From positions 34,307,521 through 34,371,520 of the forward strand of contig CM046333.1 of NCBI GenBank assembly GCA_025403435.1: a stretch of DNA of 64,000 nucleotides, read 5' to 3'. The position numbers and the translations under genes are program-made. This document shows, one piece after another, positions 23,104 to 36,142 of the stretch (the first letter of the stretch is position 1; every line of letters starts with the position of its first letter). A model generated the notes under the pieces. That model worked only from the letters and a program-made list of their open reading frames with translations, was not told the origin of the DNA and searched no databases. Source of the stretch: Artocarpus heterophyllus. Its lineage: Eukaryota > Streptophyta > Magnoliopsida > Rosales > Moraceae.

Positions 23104-24796
23104 TTCAATACTTTATATTAAATTAATGGGTGATTATTTGATAGTCTATACATGATTATGGTAGGTACTTGTACATTATGATGTATGTTTTTATGAATGT
23201 TATTTTTCATTATGATGAATAAATGTGTGAATGGATTGGTCATAATTTTTTTTTGATTCGATGGAATTAGTTTGCAATTTCCTTTTGTTTAGATTCATTA
23301 TAAAAGGATTTATGTTGTAATTTTCCATGTAATTTTGATGACGAAAAGTTCTTCATACTTATATATATTTCTTCCTTTAGAAAAGTTCCTTAAGTTATTT
23401 TATATTATAAAAAAAATTAAAAAGGTTTTTTTTCCTCTGCAAGGGACGACCTTCGGATAGTAGCCGGCAGTGGCTGAACGATTGCCATGGTTAGTCATCG
23501 GCTGGCGGTAAAGGCCGGCCCTAGTTTGCTGTGCCAACCTAAGATAGGTTGTGACTAAAAATCACAACCTCAGCAGCTAGGGTTTGGAAGCCTAGTCGGC
23601 TGGTTCAAACTACTTGATGGCCTAAAAAGCAGAGGCAGGCCTAGGCTTGCCTCACTTAATCCCTTTTAATTGCACTTGGGCACTGCCCAGTAAAGAGAAA
23701 TTCAAGAAGGACCCCACTACTAGGAATAAAGCATTGGAGAATTACAAGAAGAACCAAAGTTAGAGAATTACAAGAAGACCTATAATTTTTATTTATTTAT
23801 TTATTTTGGGTTGCAATTCATAGGTCCATGAAACCTGGCCAAGTTTTCCATTTCACATTCGTTTGAATATTTTATTATGTTGATGATAATTATATTGCCA
23901 CGCATGTAACATGCCATCTTAGATAGAAAAATGCCTACCTATTTTATATGCCATACATTCATGTGCGTTTACCTCATTTGTTCTAAAATTGTTTAGTAAA
24001 TTAATTAAATGCTCCTTGTAACAAATTGAATGAGATTAATTTGAAGATTAATTAAGAAAAATTAATGGGTCAAATATGAATTTTATAGATTTAAAAGTGA
24101 AAATTTATAATATCACATTGATTTAATATAAAGTTAAATTGTTTAAAATTATAAAGGCTCAGTAATTTAAAATGTTTAAATTGATTAAAGTCTATAAAAC
24201 ATGAGTTTTATAAATTAAATACACTTTTTGCAAAACAATGAGTGGGAGTGGGTAATATAACAATATAAACCCTAGGTCTCTACCTTTAGTACAACACCAT
24301 GAGATTTTAAAAGTGCCTAGAGACACTTTGATTTCATCCTCCCTACGAAGGGTATCTACCAATTTCAATAACAAAGTTGTCTTCCATGAGATAGGATTTT
24401 ATGATGTATTTTAGAATTAACCTACTCTACGGTGGCAATTTCTAAGTTAAGTCTAAAAAAATCTGAAACAAAGGATTACACTCATAAAGAAATAATTAGA
24501 TTGTTTAATTATTTTCTTGACCGAAAATTAAAGGAAATTAATAAGTATTAGAAATATGAGATATTTTGGATAATATTGATTAATTGAGAAAGTCTCATTT
24601 TAATTAGCACTTATTTAACCTACCCTATGGCGGCACTTAGTTGTGGCGATTAAAATTCCAGATGCTTTAAAAATAAACATGCTTTTGTGTATTTTAACAT
24701 GTGTATTCATGCGTCATATTTACTTTGCCATTAATTTTTCTTATGATATTTATGCAATTATTTATTAAATTATGTTCCTTATTTTTCTCAACAAAT
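23104..24796 (+). other. Copia-2 leader, 1.7 kb, noncoding
   Basis: No gene. It contains a GC-rich patch (23440-23650), a GAGTGGGAG purine box near 24239 like that in the Copia-1 leader, and paired CTAC(C/T)CTA(T/C)GG(C/T)GGCA boxes near 24421 and 24620. Confidence 0.6.
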
Positions 24797-26120
24797 ATGT
24801 CAAATCAGATTTTCTTACTTCTCGCCTATCAAGTTTTAACTAGTGAAAACTCTGCAAAATGGAAAAGCAACATCAACATGCTCCTCATTAAAGAAAACTA
24901 CCACTTTGTCCTTAAGGAGGATCGTCCTCCTGTGCATCCATCAAATGCCTTTGAGGCTGTCTCAAAAGAATACAACCATTAGGTTGTTGCAAAAAAAAAG
25001 GCCTGTTGCTACTGGTTAGCGGCAATGAATGAAGTGCTTAGAGCTAAGCACGAGGCCCTTGAAACTACAAAAGAGATTGTGGAATCTCTATAACAGATGT
25101 TTGGACACCCTTTGAGCAAGCCCGCCATGAAGATATGAAAGTTGTTATGAACGACAAAAATTAAGAATGGTTCTTTACTTTGTGAGCATGTCTTGAAAAT
25201 AATTCATCATTTTAATGAGGCTGAAATCAATAGTGCTCAAATTAATGAAAAGACCTAGGTGGGCATGATCTTGGAGACACTTTCTCTTACTTTTCTCTAA
25301 TTAAGGACAAACTATGTCATGAACCAAAAGAAGTATACTCTGACAAAACTCTTAAACGATCTGCAGACCTATGAGACCGTTATATATGATAAGGGTGGCA
25401 AAGCAAATGTTGCTAAGGCCAATGCAGTAGAGGGAAAAGCTTCTTCTTCAAATAATAAGAAGAAAAAGAAGAAAAATGTAGGAAAGCTAAAAAGCAAGAA
25501 GAAGATCCAAAAGAAAACAGGGAAGGCCGCTAAGCTTACACCTAAAGGAAAATATTTCCATTGCAATCAAGAAGGCCATTGGAAAAGAAATTGTAAGAAC
25601 TACCTTGATTAGTTGAAAGAAAAGAAGAAACAAGGTAAATCAAATTTGCTAGTCATGGAAACATGCTTGGCTGAGAATAATTTCTCAGCAAGATTGCTGA
25701 TTCAGGAGCATCTAACCATGTTTGCATTTCTTTGTAAATGTTTTAGACATCTAGGGATCTTGAGGAGAGTGCTTTCATGATAAGAGTTAGCAGGGGGGAA
25801 AGAGTTTTAGCGACAACACTAGGGATAGTGCAATTGTTATTTACTAATAGTAAATATTTGTTTTAAGACAATGTTTATTTTATTTTGGGTTTCAAATGAA
25901 ATTTAATTTCGGTTTGAAAGTTGCATGAACAATTTATTTCTGTTTCTTTTGATACTGACTCTGTTTCAGTTTATAAGAATGGTATGAATATTTATTCTAG
26001 TTATGTTGATGATGGTCTATATTTTGTTAAACCAATTTCCTACAACTTACTTCAAATGGAAATGTTTAAAGTCGTTGAACCAACCCTTAAAAGAAGAAAG
26101 ATTTCTAATGATAAAGATGA
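24797..26120 (+). pseudogene. Copia-2 gag and protease, broken
   Basis: ATG at 24797 starts a gag that stays open to 24982 and then meets many stops and shifts. Sequence from 25319 to 25612 is open and ends in a zinc knuckle reading FHCNQEGHWKRNC, in which the first Cys of CX2CX4HX4C is replaced (TAT Tyr-Phe in place of Cys-Phe). The protease motif DSGASNHVC is at 25699-25725. Later fragments (25921-26130) belong to the protease-integrase linker. Substitution and frameshift load is higher than in Copia-1, fitting an older insertion. Confidence 0.82.
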
Positions 26121-27110
26121 CTCATATTTATAGCGTTTAAGGCTTGGATACGTTAACATAGATAGATACAAATACTAACAAAGGATGGCCCTTTAAGAGA
26201 GCTAAAAGTTGGCACTATACTAGTATGTGAATCCTACCTAGAAGGCAAAATGACCAAAAGACTTTTTTTGGCTAAATAGGAAAGAGAAAAAGCATCTCTA
26301 GAGATCATATGTACTGAAGTATGTGGACTTTTGAATGCCAAAATGAGAGGGGGCTATGGATATTTCGTCACATTTATCGACGATTATTCAAGATATGGAT
26401 ATGTATACTTGATGCAAAGAAAATCTGAGGCCTTTAAAATGTTCAAAGAATTCCATGCTGAAGTAGAAAAACAACTCGACAAATTAATCAATTGAAAATC
26501 TTCAATAAGATTGAGGAAGAGAGTACCTGAATTATGAATTCAAGGACCATTTGATTGAAAATGGAATATTGTCATAGCTTATGGCATGTTGGACACCATA
26601 GCAAAATGGTGTAGCTGAAAGAAGGAATTGTAATTTGCTTGACATGATGAGACACTATTAAGCTATTCTTCTTAGCCTACCTCAGTTTGGGGGTATGCTT
26701 TACAAACATAGTATATATTCTAAATATTTTGAACTTGGTTCCATCTAAGTCAATCCCTAAGACTCCCCTAGAGTTATGGAATGATCGCAAACCTAGTTTG
26801 AGACACATTTGTATATGAGGGTGCCCAACACATGTGCTGAAGGAAAAAACTAGGAATCTAGAACCTCACTCGGAGGTATGTATGTTTATGGGCTATCCTA
26901 AAGGAATGAGAGGAGTTTTGTTTTTCAGTGTTCAAGATAACACAGTGTTTATGTCAAGAAATGCTACATTTCGTAAGCATAATTATAAGGTAGATTTCAA
27001 ACCTAGAAGCAAATTAGTTCTGAATAAGTTGCTAGCTGATGAGATTGGCCCCATGCCAAGAACAAGAGTGGAGACCACTACTCGAGATCAAACACCACCA
27101 CCACCATGAT
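26121..27110 (+). pseudogene. Copia-2 integrase, broken
   Basis: Integrase fragments in several frames: the HHCC-side motif CESYLEGKMTK (about 26230), the core FVTFIDDYSRYGY (about 26365), QNGVAERRN (about 26600) with the catalytic Glu, and an intact-looking 3' segment at 26834-27109 (EVCMFMGYPKG, then the linker to RT ending in a Pro run). Stops interrupt between each of these. Confidence 0.82.
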
Positions 27111-27836
27111 GTAGTGGGAGGGAAATAAGACTACCCATTCGCTACTTAAAGAATGAGAATCTCAAGTAGCAGTCATCGATGGCACTTATGAAACTCCATT
27201 GACATACAAGATGGCAATGGATGATGTTGAGCAAGGAAAATGGCTGGATGCCATAAAACTTGAAATGGAGTCTATGTACTCCAATTTAGTCTAAGAGCTT
27301 GTAGATCTACTAGAAGGCGTTAAGCCCATTGATTGCAAATGGATCTATAAGAGAAACAGAGGAGTTGATGGAAAAGTAGAGACTTTCAAAGCTAAGCTAG
27401 TGGCAAAGTATTTTACCTAAAAGGAAAGAGTAGACTGTAAGGATAACTTTTTTTTTTCCAGTGGCCATGCTAAAATCCATTTGGATTCTCTTAATAATCG
27501 CCACTTATTATGATTATAAGATATGACAAATGGATGTCAAGATGGCATTCTTGAATGGCCATATGAAGTGACTATTCATATGGTCTCACTAGAGGCTTTT
27601 GTGGCCAACGGCCAAAGGCAAGAGCATATGGTCTACAAACTACAGAGGTCCATTTATGGGCTTAAGCAGGGTTCTAGATCTTAGAACATTAGATTTAACG
27701 AAGCCATAAAGTCTTATGGTTTTGAACAAAGTCTGGGTGAACCTTGTATCTATAAGTAGATAGAAGGCGATAAAGTGGTCTTCTTAGTTTTTTTATGTGG
27801 ATAACATTCTACTCATTAGGAATGATGTAGAGTGTC
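27111..27836 (+). pseudogene. Copia-2 reverse transcriptase, N-terminal part
   Basis: Motifs CKWIYKRNRGVDGK (near 27336), SIYGLKQGSRS (near 27650) and YVDN at 27794-27805, where the second catalytic Asp of YVDD is Asn. Stops and shifts are frequent. The coding sequence halts at codons for ECLS, where Gypsy-1 begins, and resumes at about 48026 with SKVKNW, which restores the spacing seen in Copia-1. Confidence 0.85.
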
Positions 27837-30383
27837 TGTCATGAACCCAAACCTAGGTGGTGATATGACGGTTTAATTAAAGAAAATTAAACAAGCTTAA
27901 CTAAACTCGCCGATTATTTAATTAAATATTTAAGAAATTCATTTTAGGTAATTTATGAAAATGGGGTAAATTTGAACCTTTTTAAAACCTTGCCAATCTT
28001 TGAAATTTAACAGGTAAAAATTCCTTAAACAACCCTAGGAAATAAACTTTGAGTCTTAACATCTATCGAGAATCAGTTTGGGCCTCACTAGGCCCCACAC
28101 AGTGCACACATAGTACAAACATGCAGAATTAATAAAAACTATAGTCCATAAGAAACTAAATCAAAGTCTTTATAATGTCCAATTATTACATGCCTTAGTA
28201 ATAAAGTAGATATGCTAAAAAACTCACGGATTGTGTGAGCACAACAGTATTATCCTATTCAACAATGTACTACAAATCACTTAGATGGGGAAAATTTAAA
28301 CAAAGCAGTAAAATCGTGAGCAAAAAGCTTAGTAGGACTTGGTTCCAAAATCATCATTTATAAAATAAAATAAAATTAACTTATTTAAAAGCAATTACGG
28401 AAACATAAATAATTTATCAAATCTATACTTACCGCTCACCATCTATAATCATCAAAACTCATAATAAGTGATTCCATAGATTCACACTTGCTGTTCACCA
28501 TCTGTAATTACCTCAAATCATGAATCAACTTTCATTATGTGTAAAGCCTCATATCATCATTGTAGTGGCCCAGCTGGGTTTTGGGACCTACCCCCAAGGT
28601 TGCTCTCTGCACGACCCGATCTCTGTGTGGCATCATGCACTAGCGTATGATTCCAAATAGGGTTCTATGTCCATTGTGTGTCCATTATCATTTAATCATA
28701 TCATTCTCATGTATGCTTTTACCAAATTATCATTTACATTCATTATGATTCATTCATCACTATAATTCATCATCATCATTCATTATCATAATTCATTATT
28801 ATCATTCATTATGATCATATCCAACATTTAGTGGAAATAAATAAATAAAAGCAACTCATTTCTTAAAAACATTTAAGAAAGAACATTATGGCCAAAAACT
28901 CATTTTTAAAATCATTGCTATTAAAAAGAAAGGCCTAGAGTCCTACCTCGTTTCCTAGCACTGTTCACGCCTACATCGCGAATCTTCATTTTGCTAAACA
29001 TTAGCTCCTCTTAACTGCAAGTAATTTTAGATGTAGACTAAATACATTAATCTCTAAATGTAGATATATATCTCTACTATGCTATTCATGGTTCCTTAGT
29101 ATGCCTTTAGATTTAAAATAATCATATATGAAGTCTTCATATTATCAATGTTTTTGAATACAAAATTAGATTCTTTTTAAAACATTTCTAAATCATAAAA
29201 TGATGAAAAACGAAGGGCAAAACTGTCATTTCAGGCTATTAGGTCTACTTGCTGACCATCTGAGTTCGGTTTGTCGGCCATACAAGTCTGGCCTACCAAA
29301 CTTGTACTATGCGGTCAACCACACTATGCTACATGCAGTCGACCACGTGTTTGTGGTGTCTTGGTTGACCGCATTACATAATACGCAGTTGACGGCGTTG
29401 TCGCAAGCAGCGTGTATTTCAAACATTTGACTTTTAAACACATTTTGAATCCTCCCAGACTTGTTCTAATACATTAAAAACATGTTTAGATGATTCCTAC
29501 ACACAATATGAAGCTTTTAAACTCGATTCCATCCACATGCAACATCATCTCATCATTTTGCATGCTTTTTCACTAATAATTCCAAAAATATACCAAAAAT
29601 GTAAAAACTGGTTTTGATTCGATTTTAATCCAAATAAAATATGAATACATGCTTGCAATCATCACACAACTTTAGATTAATTGTTGTTTATGACTATCTT
29701 AACCCATATCATGACATGCAAAAGTAGATTTTGGCAAATTAAGCTTAAAACAAAACGGTTCAGTGGAAGCCATTTCTTAGTTATTTTTAACAGGATTTGA
29801 TCACTTAATTTTAGTGTTAAAGCTCCAAATCATAGATTTAGTTTGTTAAGGTCATCTTTAACCTCAGATGAAGGGTTTGGTGGAGCTTGGAAGCTTCAAA
29901 TTCAAGGTCCAGCTCTTGCTCTTGGTTGGGGAATGAAGGCTTTTGGTGCTCTGTATTCTTGAAGACAAGCAAAAGAGTGTGTCTTAGGGAGATGAGGGAC
30001 ATGAAAAGGAAAAGAAGGAGGGTAAAGTGATGTCTGGGTAATGTCTTACATGGGAAGATGAGAGCAGTTCTTTTGAGTTCCCAAAGTTAGGCTCTTGGTT
30101 TCAATTTATATCGTGTATGGAAAGATGGACTTGTTTGGCATTTTGGAAAATGTGATTTATGTAAAATGTGATTTTAAATATGAATTTTAGGAAATAAAGC
30201 AAATTACCACAATTTGTTAAGAATAACCCCACAAATGATATGAATCAAGATAAATCAACAAAATGATTTAAAAATGCAATTAATTATAAAAATATCACGA
30301 ATATGTTTTACTAGAAATCAAATCTCAACTAGGCACATTAATTACCAATTTAGCATAGTAATTATCATTAATTAAATCTAACA
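27837..30383 (-). repeat. Gypsy-1 LTR, left copy (3' LTR)
   Basis: 2,547 bp. It contains a palindrome array at 29240-29400 and a minus-strand TATA-like box (complement of 30101-30111). Compared with the right copy it holds 360 bp (28810-29169) that the right copy lacks. Confidence 0.88.
29240..29400 (+). repeat. Palindrome array in Gypsy-1 left LTR
   Basis: Degraded TTCGG..TGTCGGCC and TCTGGCCTACCAAAC units give way to GGTCAACC, AGTCGACC and GGTTGACC palindromes at ~25-30-bp spacing. The right LTR has the matching array at 46855-47015. Confidence 0.65.
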
Positions 30384-30412
30384 TTACAACTCTCTTTCCC
30401 TTAAAGAATTTA
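30384..30412 (-). other. Gypsy-1 polypurine tract region
   Basis: The + strand pyrimidine run CTCTCTTTCCCTT beside the left LTR is the complement of AAGGGAAAGAGAG, the expected purine tract before a minus-strand 3' LTR. Confidence 0.65.
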
Positions 30413-30790
30413 GCAAAATAAGCACAGATATCATCCCTGCATAGTCAATTTCAATTCCCACATGCCGCAGTGAAGATAAATTGAAATAGATTAAGTTAAA
30501 CAAACTCATTCATACTAAACAACTAATTAAATGAATAATTAAAATATTCAGCCAAAATGAATCTCATCAGCAATCACCGTCACGTGGATGCTAACTATGA
30601 AGATAGATAGATAATTAAATTACAATTAATGATACAACATTAATCATGCTATCATCCTTAGAATAAATAGTACTATGTGACTAACATAGACGTCGATATT
30701 GTGGTTTTGCCACTATACCCCTATTAGCAATATGTCATGATGTCATAAAATAATGCCTCCTTATTGGTTATATCCCTTTGCATCACTACA
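30413..30790. other. Gypsy-1 3' untranslated segment with foreign LTR-like piece
   Basis: No gene. Positions 30566-30640 (CACCGTCACGTGGATG, then AGATAGATAGATAA) resemble the LTR of the 13366-17411 element near 13476 and 15606-15700. Confidence 0.4.
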
Positions 30791-31890
30791 TTAGGTAATG
30801 AAACAATCTTGCTAGGGTTGGGATGGCTTTTCAGTAGCATTGACACACAATACATGTTATGAACACAAGAAAGCTCAGGAGAGAATCAAGTTGGTAAGCA
30901 ACTGCATCGACTCTGCGAGTAACCTCAAATGGCCCGACAAGCCTCAACAAAAGTTTTCGAGTTACGTCAAAATGTGTAACCCCTTTAAGCAAAGAAACCT
31001 TAAGAAGAATGAAATCACCTTTTTAGATTCAAAAAGTCAACATCTCTTATCAGCATGACTCTTAATCGATCTCATATCACAACAATCTTTTCATTGTTTT
31101 TAAGGATTTCATCTGGTTCGATGATGATCTTATCTTCCAGTTCTAACTAACAAATCAGTGATCAACATGATTTCCCATAAGCGCTTTAAATGGTGCCATA
31201 CCAATATTCACTTGGTGACTATCATTGCATAACAAATTAAGCCAGACATAAATACTTCTTCCAAAATTCTCCAAAACCTAAAATTATAAGCACACAACAT
31301 ATCCTTGAGAATATGTATAACTCACTTAAACTAAGCATTAGTCTGAAGGTAAAAGGTAGTGCTAAAGTTCAACTCCATACCAAATACTTCTTGGAAACTT
31401 CTCTTATACTTATCATTAAACTAGATGTTTCTATCAAAGTGATGAATAACAAAGCTCTTATAGTCAAAATACAATTATCACATGACTTTCCTCGAGTACG
31501 TCAATCCAAATGGTGTAAAATGCACTATTTCTATAAACTTATCGATAACGACCCAAATAGCATATTGTTTTTGTTTTATGCTTTTTCTTGATTACATGTC
31601 ATGCACTCGGCAACATAATTGCATAATATTTTCTTTATATCTCTTCACCAATTCTTGTCTTTATTCAAATCACAATATATCTTTGCACTTCTAAGACTTG
31701 TGCACTTCATCTGATACAACCTTTGTTACTTACTCCATTATAGGCATAGCCAAACATCCCATGAAATACAAAGATCCATTCGCATGTACCTTCTATTCAT
31801 CGAACTCTTCCCTGTTCTAAAAATGTGTTCATATTCGCTAAAGATGTTGATCTCGCCACTGATCCTATTTCACAAGCTGAATAAGTACTA
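30791..31890 (-). pseudogene. Gypsy-1 integrase, broken
   Basis: Minus-strand fragments of a gypsy integrase: the HHCC zinc finger segment with CNYVAECMTCNQEKA (near 31600-31680), pieces of the core around 31200-31560, and a C-terminal segment with LKGL and a former GPF-type motif near 30880-31020. Many stops and shifts; no usable frame. Confidence 0.7.
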
Positions 31891-33765
31891 GAACGGATAC
31901 CAAGTTGTAAACCAGAGTTTGTTTACAACCCTCATAGCATCGTTGTCCGTGTTTACTAACCACAACCTTTCTTCTCCAATCTTCTAATACTGATCAAATG
32001 AAAATTTCAGAAGTCCAAATCCATCTTCCTTTGAGCGAACAGATACTCCAAACTATTATGATCCTAGGAAAATCTAAAATACTACCTTGTGAAAGAAGAA
32101 AGGACACCTTTAAATCTTGTGGCGACTAACCACCACAAGTTCCGAGCCATGAATGGAATAATTCTGCTCGTGAAGGTTCACTTGTCATAACTCCTATGCT
32201 ACGACCCATCTATATTACATCATCATATATCCAAGTTTGCATCTTGATACATCAATATTAACTTCATGTGGCTCATCACTATTCGATGTAATTAACATTG
32301 GAGCAATGGTCAACCGGGTGTTTACTTCTCGAAAAATGTGCTCACATTCAGCATTCCATTAAAATTGAACATCCTTCTTAGTCAATTGCATTAACGGTGC
32401 TGCCAACCTTGAAAGATCTTGCACAAACAGCCAATAGTACCCTATGAGTCCTAGAAAACCGTGGATTTCAGCCATGTTCTTTGGTCATTCCCACTGCACC
32501 ACTGTCTTTATCTTATAAGGATCCACAAAAATATTTTGATTAGTGATAACATGCTCTAGAAACTTAACTTCTGTTAACCAAAATTTACACTTTTCCTCCT
32601 TAGCATATAGCTGATGCCCTCGAAGAGTCTGCAGAACAATTCTCAAATGCTATTCATGATCTTCTGGTCTTAGAATAAATTTGTATGTTATCGATGAACA
32701 TAATCACAAATTGATCCAAGTAAGGCCAAAAGATCCGATCTATTTAGTCCATAGAAGTTGCCAGAGCATTTATCAATCTGAATGACATTACTAGGTATTC
32801 AAAGTGCCCATACCAAACCTCGATGGCCTTCCTAGGGTTCATTCTTCCTTTATTCTGAGTTGATAATATCTTGTGCACGAATCTATTCTTGAGAAGTACC
32901 AGGAACCTCCCAACTATTGAAACATTTCACCGATCCTAGGCAGTGAGTGCTTGTACTTTACTGTAACCCAATTCAATTGCTGTAGTCAATGCACAAACTG
33001 AGAGTCCCATCATGTCTCCTCGCAAACCGAATCATCCTTTATCTATGAGCTCTTAAAGCTGCTTTCTTAATGTTTTCATTTCAGTCGGCGCCATTTGATA
33101 TGGCATGGAGGATATCGGGACAATTTTGAGAAGTAACTCAATATCGAACTTAATCTCAAGGTGAAGTGGAATTCATACTGATTACACTTACATCTTCTTC
33201 TGGAGTTAAAAGAAACGCATAACAAGCTAAGCTGATTACACAGGTACTAGTATGCTAGGATTCACCTAAACATGATTTGAGGAATCGATTATTCATCACT
33301 TGGTTCTCACCACCTCGACAAGTGATCAGCGTTTCCTTTTGGTCATTTGGGTTACCTTTCTAAGGTGACAATCAATTACAACATTGTACTTAGGCAGCCA
33401 ATTTATTCCTAGGATTACAATGTAATTACTCATTGGGATTTTAATCAAATCACTTCTTAAGTCTCATCCCCAATCGTCATTTTACATAATTTACACACAT
33501 TATTAGCATACACTCACCCTAAGGGTGAAGTAATGGTCATACTAAACCCTTCTATTTCTAACACCATGGCATTTATGAATGAATTCAAAATGAGAGAATT
33601 TATGGCACCATTATCGAATAGGTCAGGAGCTCAAATCGAGAGATATGAATCATATTATGAACTACTACAGGCAAAAATAGCGATAAAAATTATAAGGGCT
33701 ATTTCGTTCAAGATCGAAAAGCTATTATTTCCATCGTTAACACCACCATGTTAGTTCCTCGACTG
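31891..33765 (-). pseudogene. Gypsy-1 protease, reverse transcriptase and RNase H, broken
   Basis: On the minus strand: protease end ILGINWLPKYNVVIDC (near 33410), the RT start PYQMAPTEMKTLRKQL (near 33080), the catalytic region FVIMFIDNIQIYSK (near 32690), where the FIDD-type motif reads FIDN, then GHQLYAKEEKCKFW (near 32610) and the RNase H side (LTKKDVQF, near 32370). This is the gypsy order of RT before RNase H and then integrase. Stops and frameshifts are spread throughout. Confidence 0.78.
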
Positions 33766-33965
33766 AATTAGATGGTTGTTATTGTTGTCCCTCCTCTCAT
33801 TTCTTAGGGGCCCACCCGTGGTCTTTATCCTGTTCCCATAGTAAATGACCTTGTCTTTTCCAATCGACGATACTGATGACACCAGCTCATCCTAGACCTA
33901 GATCTTTAAAGTAGCCAGTTATCGTCAAATAGAACCCTTGAGCCCTTCTTGAAACTTAATGCATG
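33766..33965 (-). pseudogene. Gypsy-1 gag, C-terminal part
   Basis: Minus-strand gag remnants adjoining Gypsy-2. The other half of this gag resumes at 45219 on the far side of Gypsy-2; the duplicated CTATA marks the junction. Confidence 0.5.
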
Positions 33966-33970
33966 CTATA

Positions 33971-36129
33971 TGATCTCGCGTCTGTGAACGCAATCTAAAA
34001 TAACCCAAAGTATAAGGTTGTCTCAATAATACTAGGTGAATCTGGGGTCGAACCTACAGGGAAGGAATTTATTCAGTTCTAGTACATATATTATATTAAC
34101 TTTTTTCTTTTTATAAAAGCTGAAAAATATGAGGATTAATATTTATTATTCATAGAATATATTTACAATATTTACACACTTTTACAACATTTTTCATACT
34201 TTGATGTTGATAATTTAGACCTTTAATAAGAAGAAATGTAGACAAACTTAAAACAGAATTTTAACAACATGTTCAACTAACTTAAGCAGAGTAACAACAA
34301 TAACAATAGCAATTTAAAGAAGAAAAATAGCAATAATAATAGGGTTGAGGTTTAAAGGTTCCGTTCTGGCAATTATCTTAAATATATTTTAGTTTTTCTT
34401 TTTATTTATTAGTTGGTTTAAGAATACACTATGTCATCCTATGTCGACAATATATCAAGAGTTACAAAGCATTTATTATGCCATTCCATGTCATAATGCA
34501 GCAAAAACACAACTTAATAAATGGGCAGCATTTTAAAATAACTTAACTAAAATAACAACCAAGATAATAAGTTAAGCATTTACCAAGTCATTCTCTGTCT
34601 ACGACTAATCAAAGTCTTCCCAAGCATTATCCGTGCCAATCTATGTCATCGAAAAATCAAAACCGTAATTTTGACAGTGTTCTAGCTAAGAAAATATTAA
34701 ATCCTAAGTTTTCTAAGAAAATAATTTGGTATTATAACAGCTTAGAAAACTGAGAAAAACTAAAAATATTTAAGGTAATTTTGCCAGAATTTTCCCCTCT
34801 CACCTTAGCTTAAAAGGAAATTGAAAAGACATAATTAATAAAGTACTACTAATATTATTGAACATAATTTTTACAACATAAACAAAGAAGTATCTTACAA
34901 GAAACTATACTAAAAACTAAACATTAAAAACTAAAATAAAACTAATTATTTAAGCAGCAGTGTTTTACACTACGAAGGGGGTTCTCTCCAAAACTGAGTT
35001 GATGCCTCAGTATTTATAGGCAAAGTTTGCCTATTGTTTATAAATTTTTAAACGTTCCTCACTGTACCTCCGTTGAGAAATTTGCAACCGAAATGATGAT
35101 TCTCCTCCATTTTTCAACACAAATCTTACAGCTAGAGAATACAAATTTTCGTTTGGAATTAGCTACTGTGCGGTGGCTGGCAGTATCAAACAAGCTCAAT
35201 CTGGACCGTTGAAAACATGATCTTACGATCTGGAATCACGCACAATAATGGGCCTGAGTGTGGACCGTTGGGACAAGTGGGCCTCAAATAGTGACCGTCA
35301 GATCGGTCTTTGCATGTAGATCTGGTGGTTGCGAAAGGGAGATCGCGTGAGTTAGCCACACCAGATTGGACAACACTGTAAGTGCGCATGGGGCTCGTTG
35401 ACACGCTTCAGTGTTGACGCACTCTGCGAGAGTGACGCGTGGCCTCACGCGAGTTGACGCACGCAGAGGTTGAATGGCTGAGATTAAATTTGTAGTGCAT
35501 CTGACGGCTCTCATACCGCCACGTGTCCGCTTCTAGATGAATTTGGATTTTTGTTGAGTTTTTTATGCATTTTATGTACGATTTTACCCGTTTTGGTGTC
35601 GTTTTGCTCCATTTTTTTGCTAGATTTTAACTCTAAAATTCACAAACACACTAAAATTAGTTATTTTAGAAACATAATAATTAATAAAAATATTTATTTT
35701 ACATTAAAACACACAAAATTAATTACAAACTTATAAAAGTTTGTCTCTTTTGGTTTGATACAGATATGATTTTTAGGACTGGGAAATATATTTAGAAATT
35801 ACTAAAAATATTATTGAACATATTTACAAACTCAAAGCACACGATCAAATACATTAAGACTCAAAATAAAATAATATAACATAAATTTTATTGTTTTAAT
35901 TATTTACAAACTGGACACATATTTAAAATATTGAAACAACTCTAAAAATTATCAAAAATATTATTAAACATAAAAACACACTAAAAATACATTTTTAAAC
36001 ACATTTTCACATAAAGACACTAAAGCACTATTTATCACTTAATTGCTATAATTAAGGAGTTTTAGAGAAATATTAATGCAAAATAGTTGATTTTAACGTT
36101 AAGAAAAGTGTATTTTCTAAGTCTCGTCA
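33971..36129 (-). repeat. Gypsy-2 LTR, left copy (3' LTR)
   Basis: 2,159 bp, TGATCTCG...CTCGTCA on the + strand. A minus-strand TATA box (CCTATAAATA) is the complement of 35011-35020. ORFs at 35186-35514 lie in GC-richer LTR sequence and are not genes. Confidence 0.92.
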
Positions 36130-36142
36130 TACCCCCCAACTA
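36130..36142 (-). other. Gypsy-2 polypurine tract
   Basis: Complement reads TAGTTGGGGGGTA directly before the minus-strand 3' LTR; a G6 tract of this form is usual in Athila/Tat-type elements. Confidence 0.75.

Noticed and set aside
35186..35514. Overlapping reverse ORFs, with a similar one at 44277-44582
   Set aside because: Lie in the GC-richer part of both Gypsy-2 LTRs; the copies do not keep a common frame.
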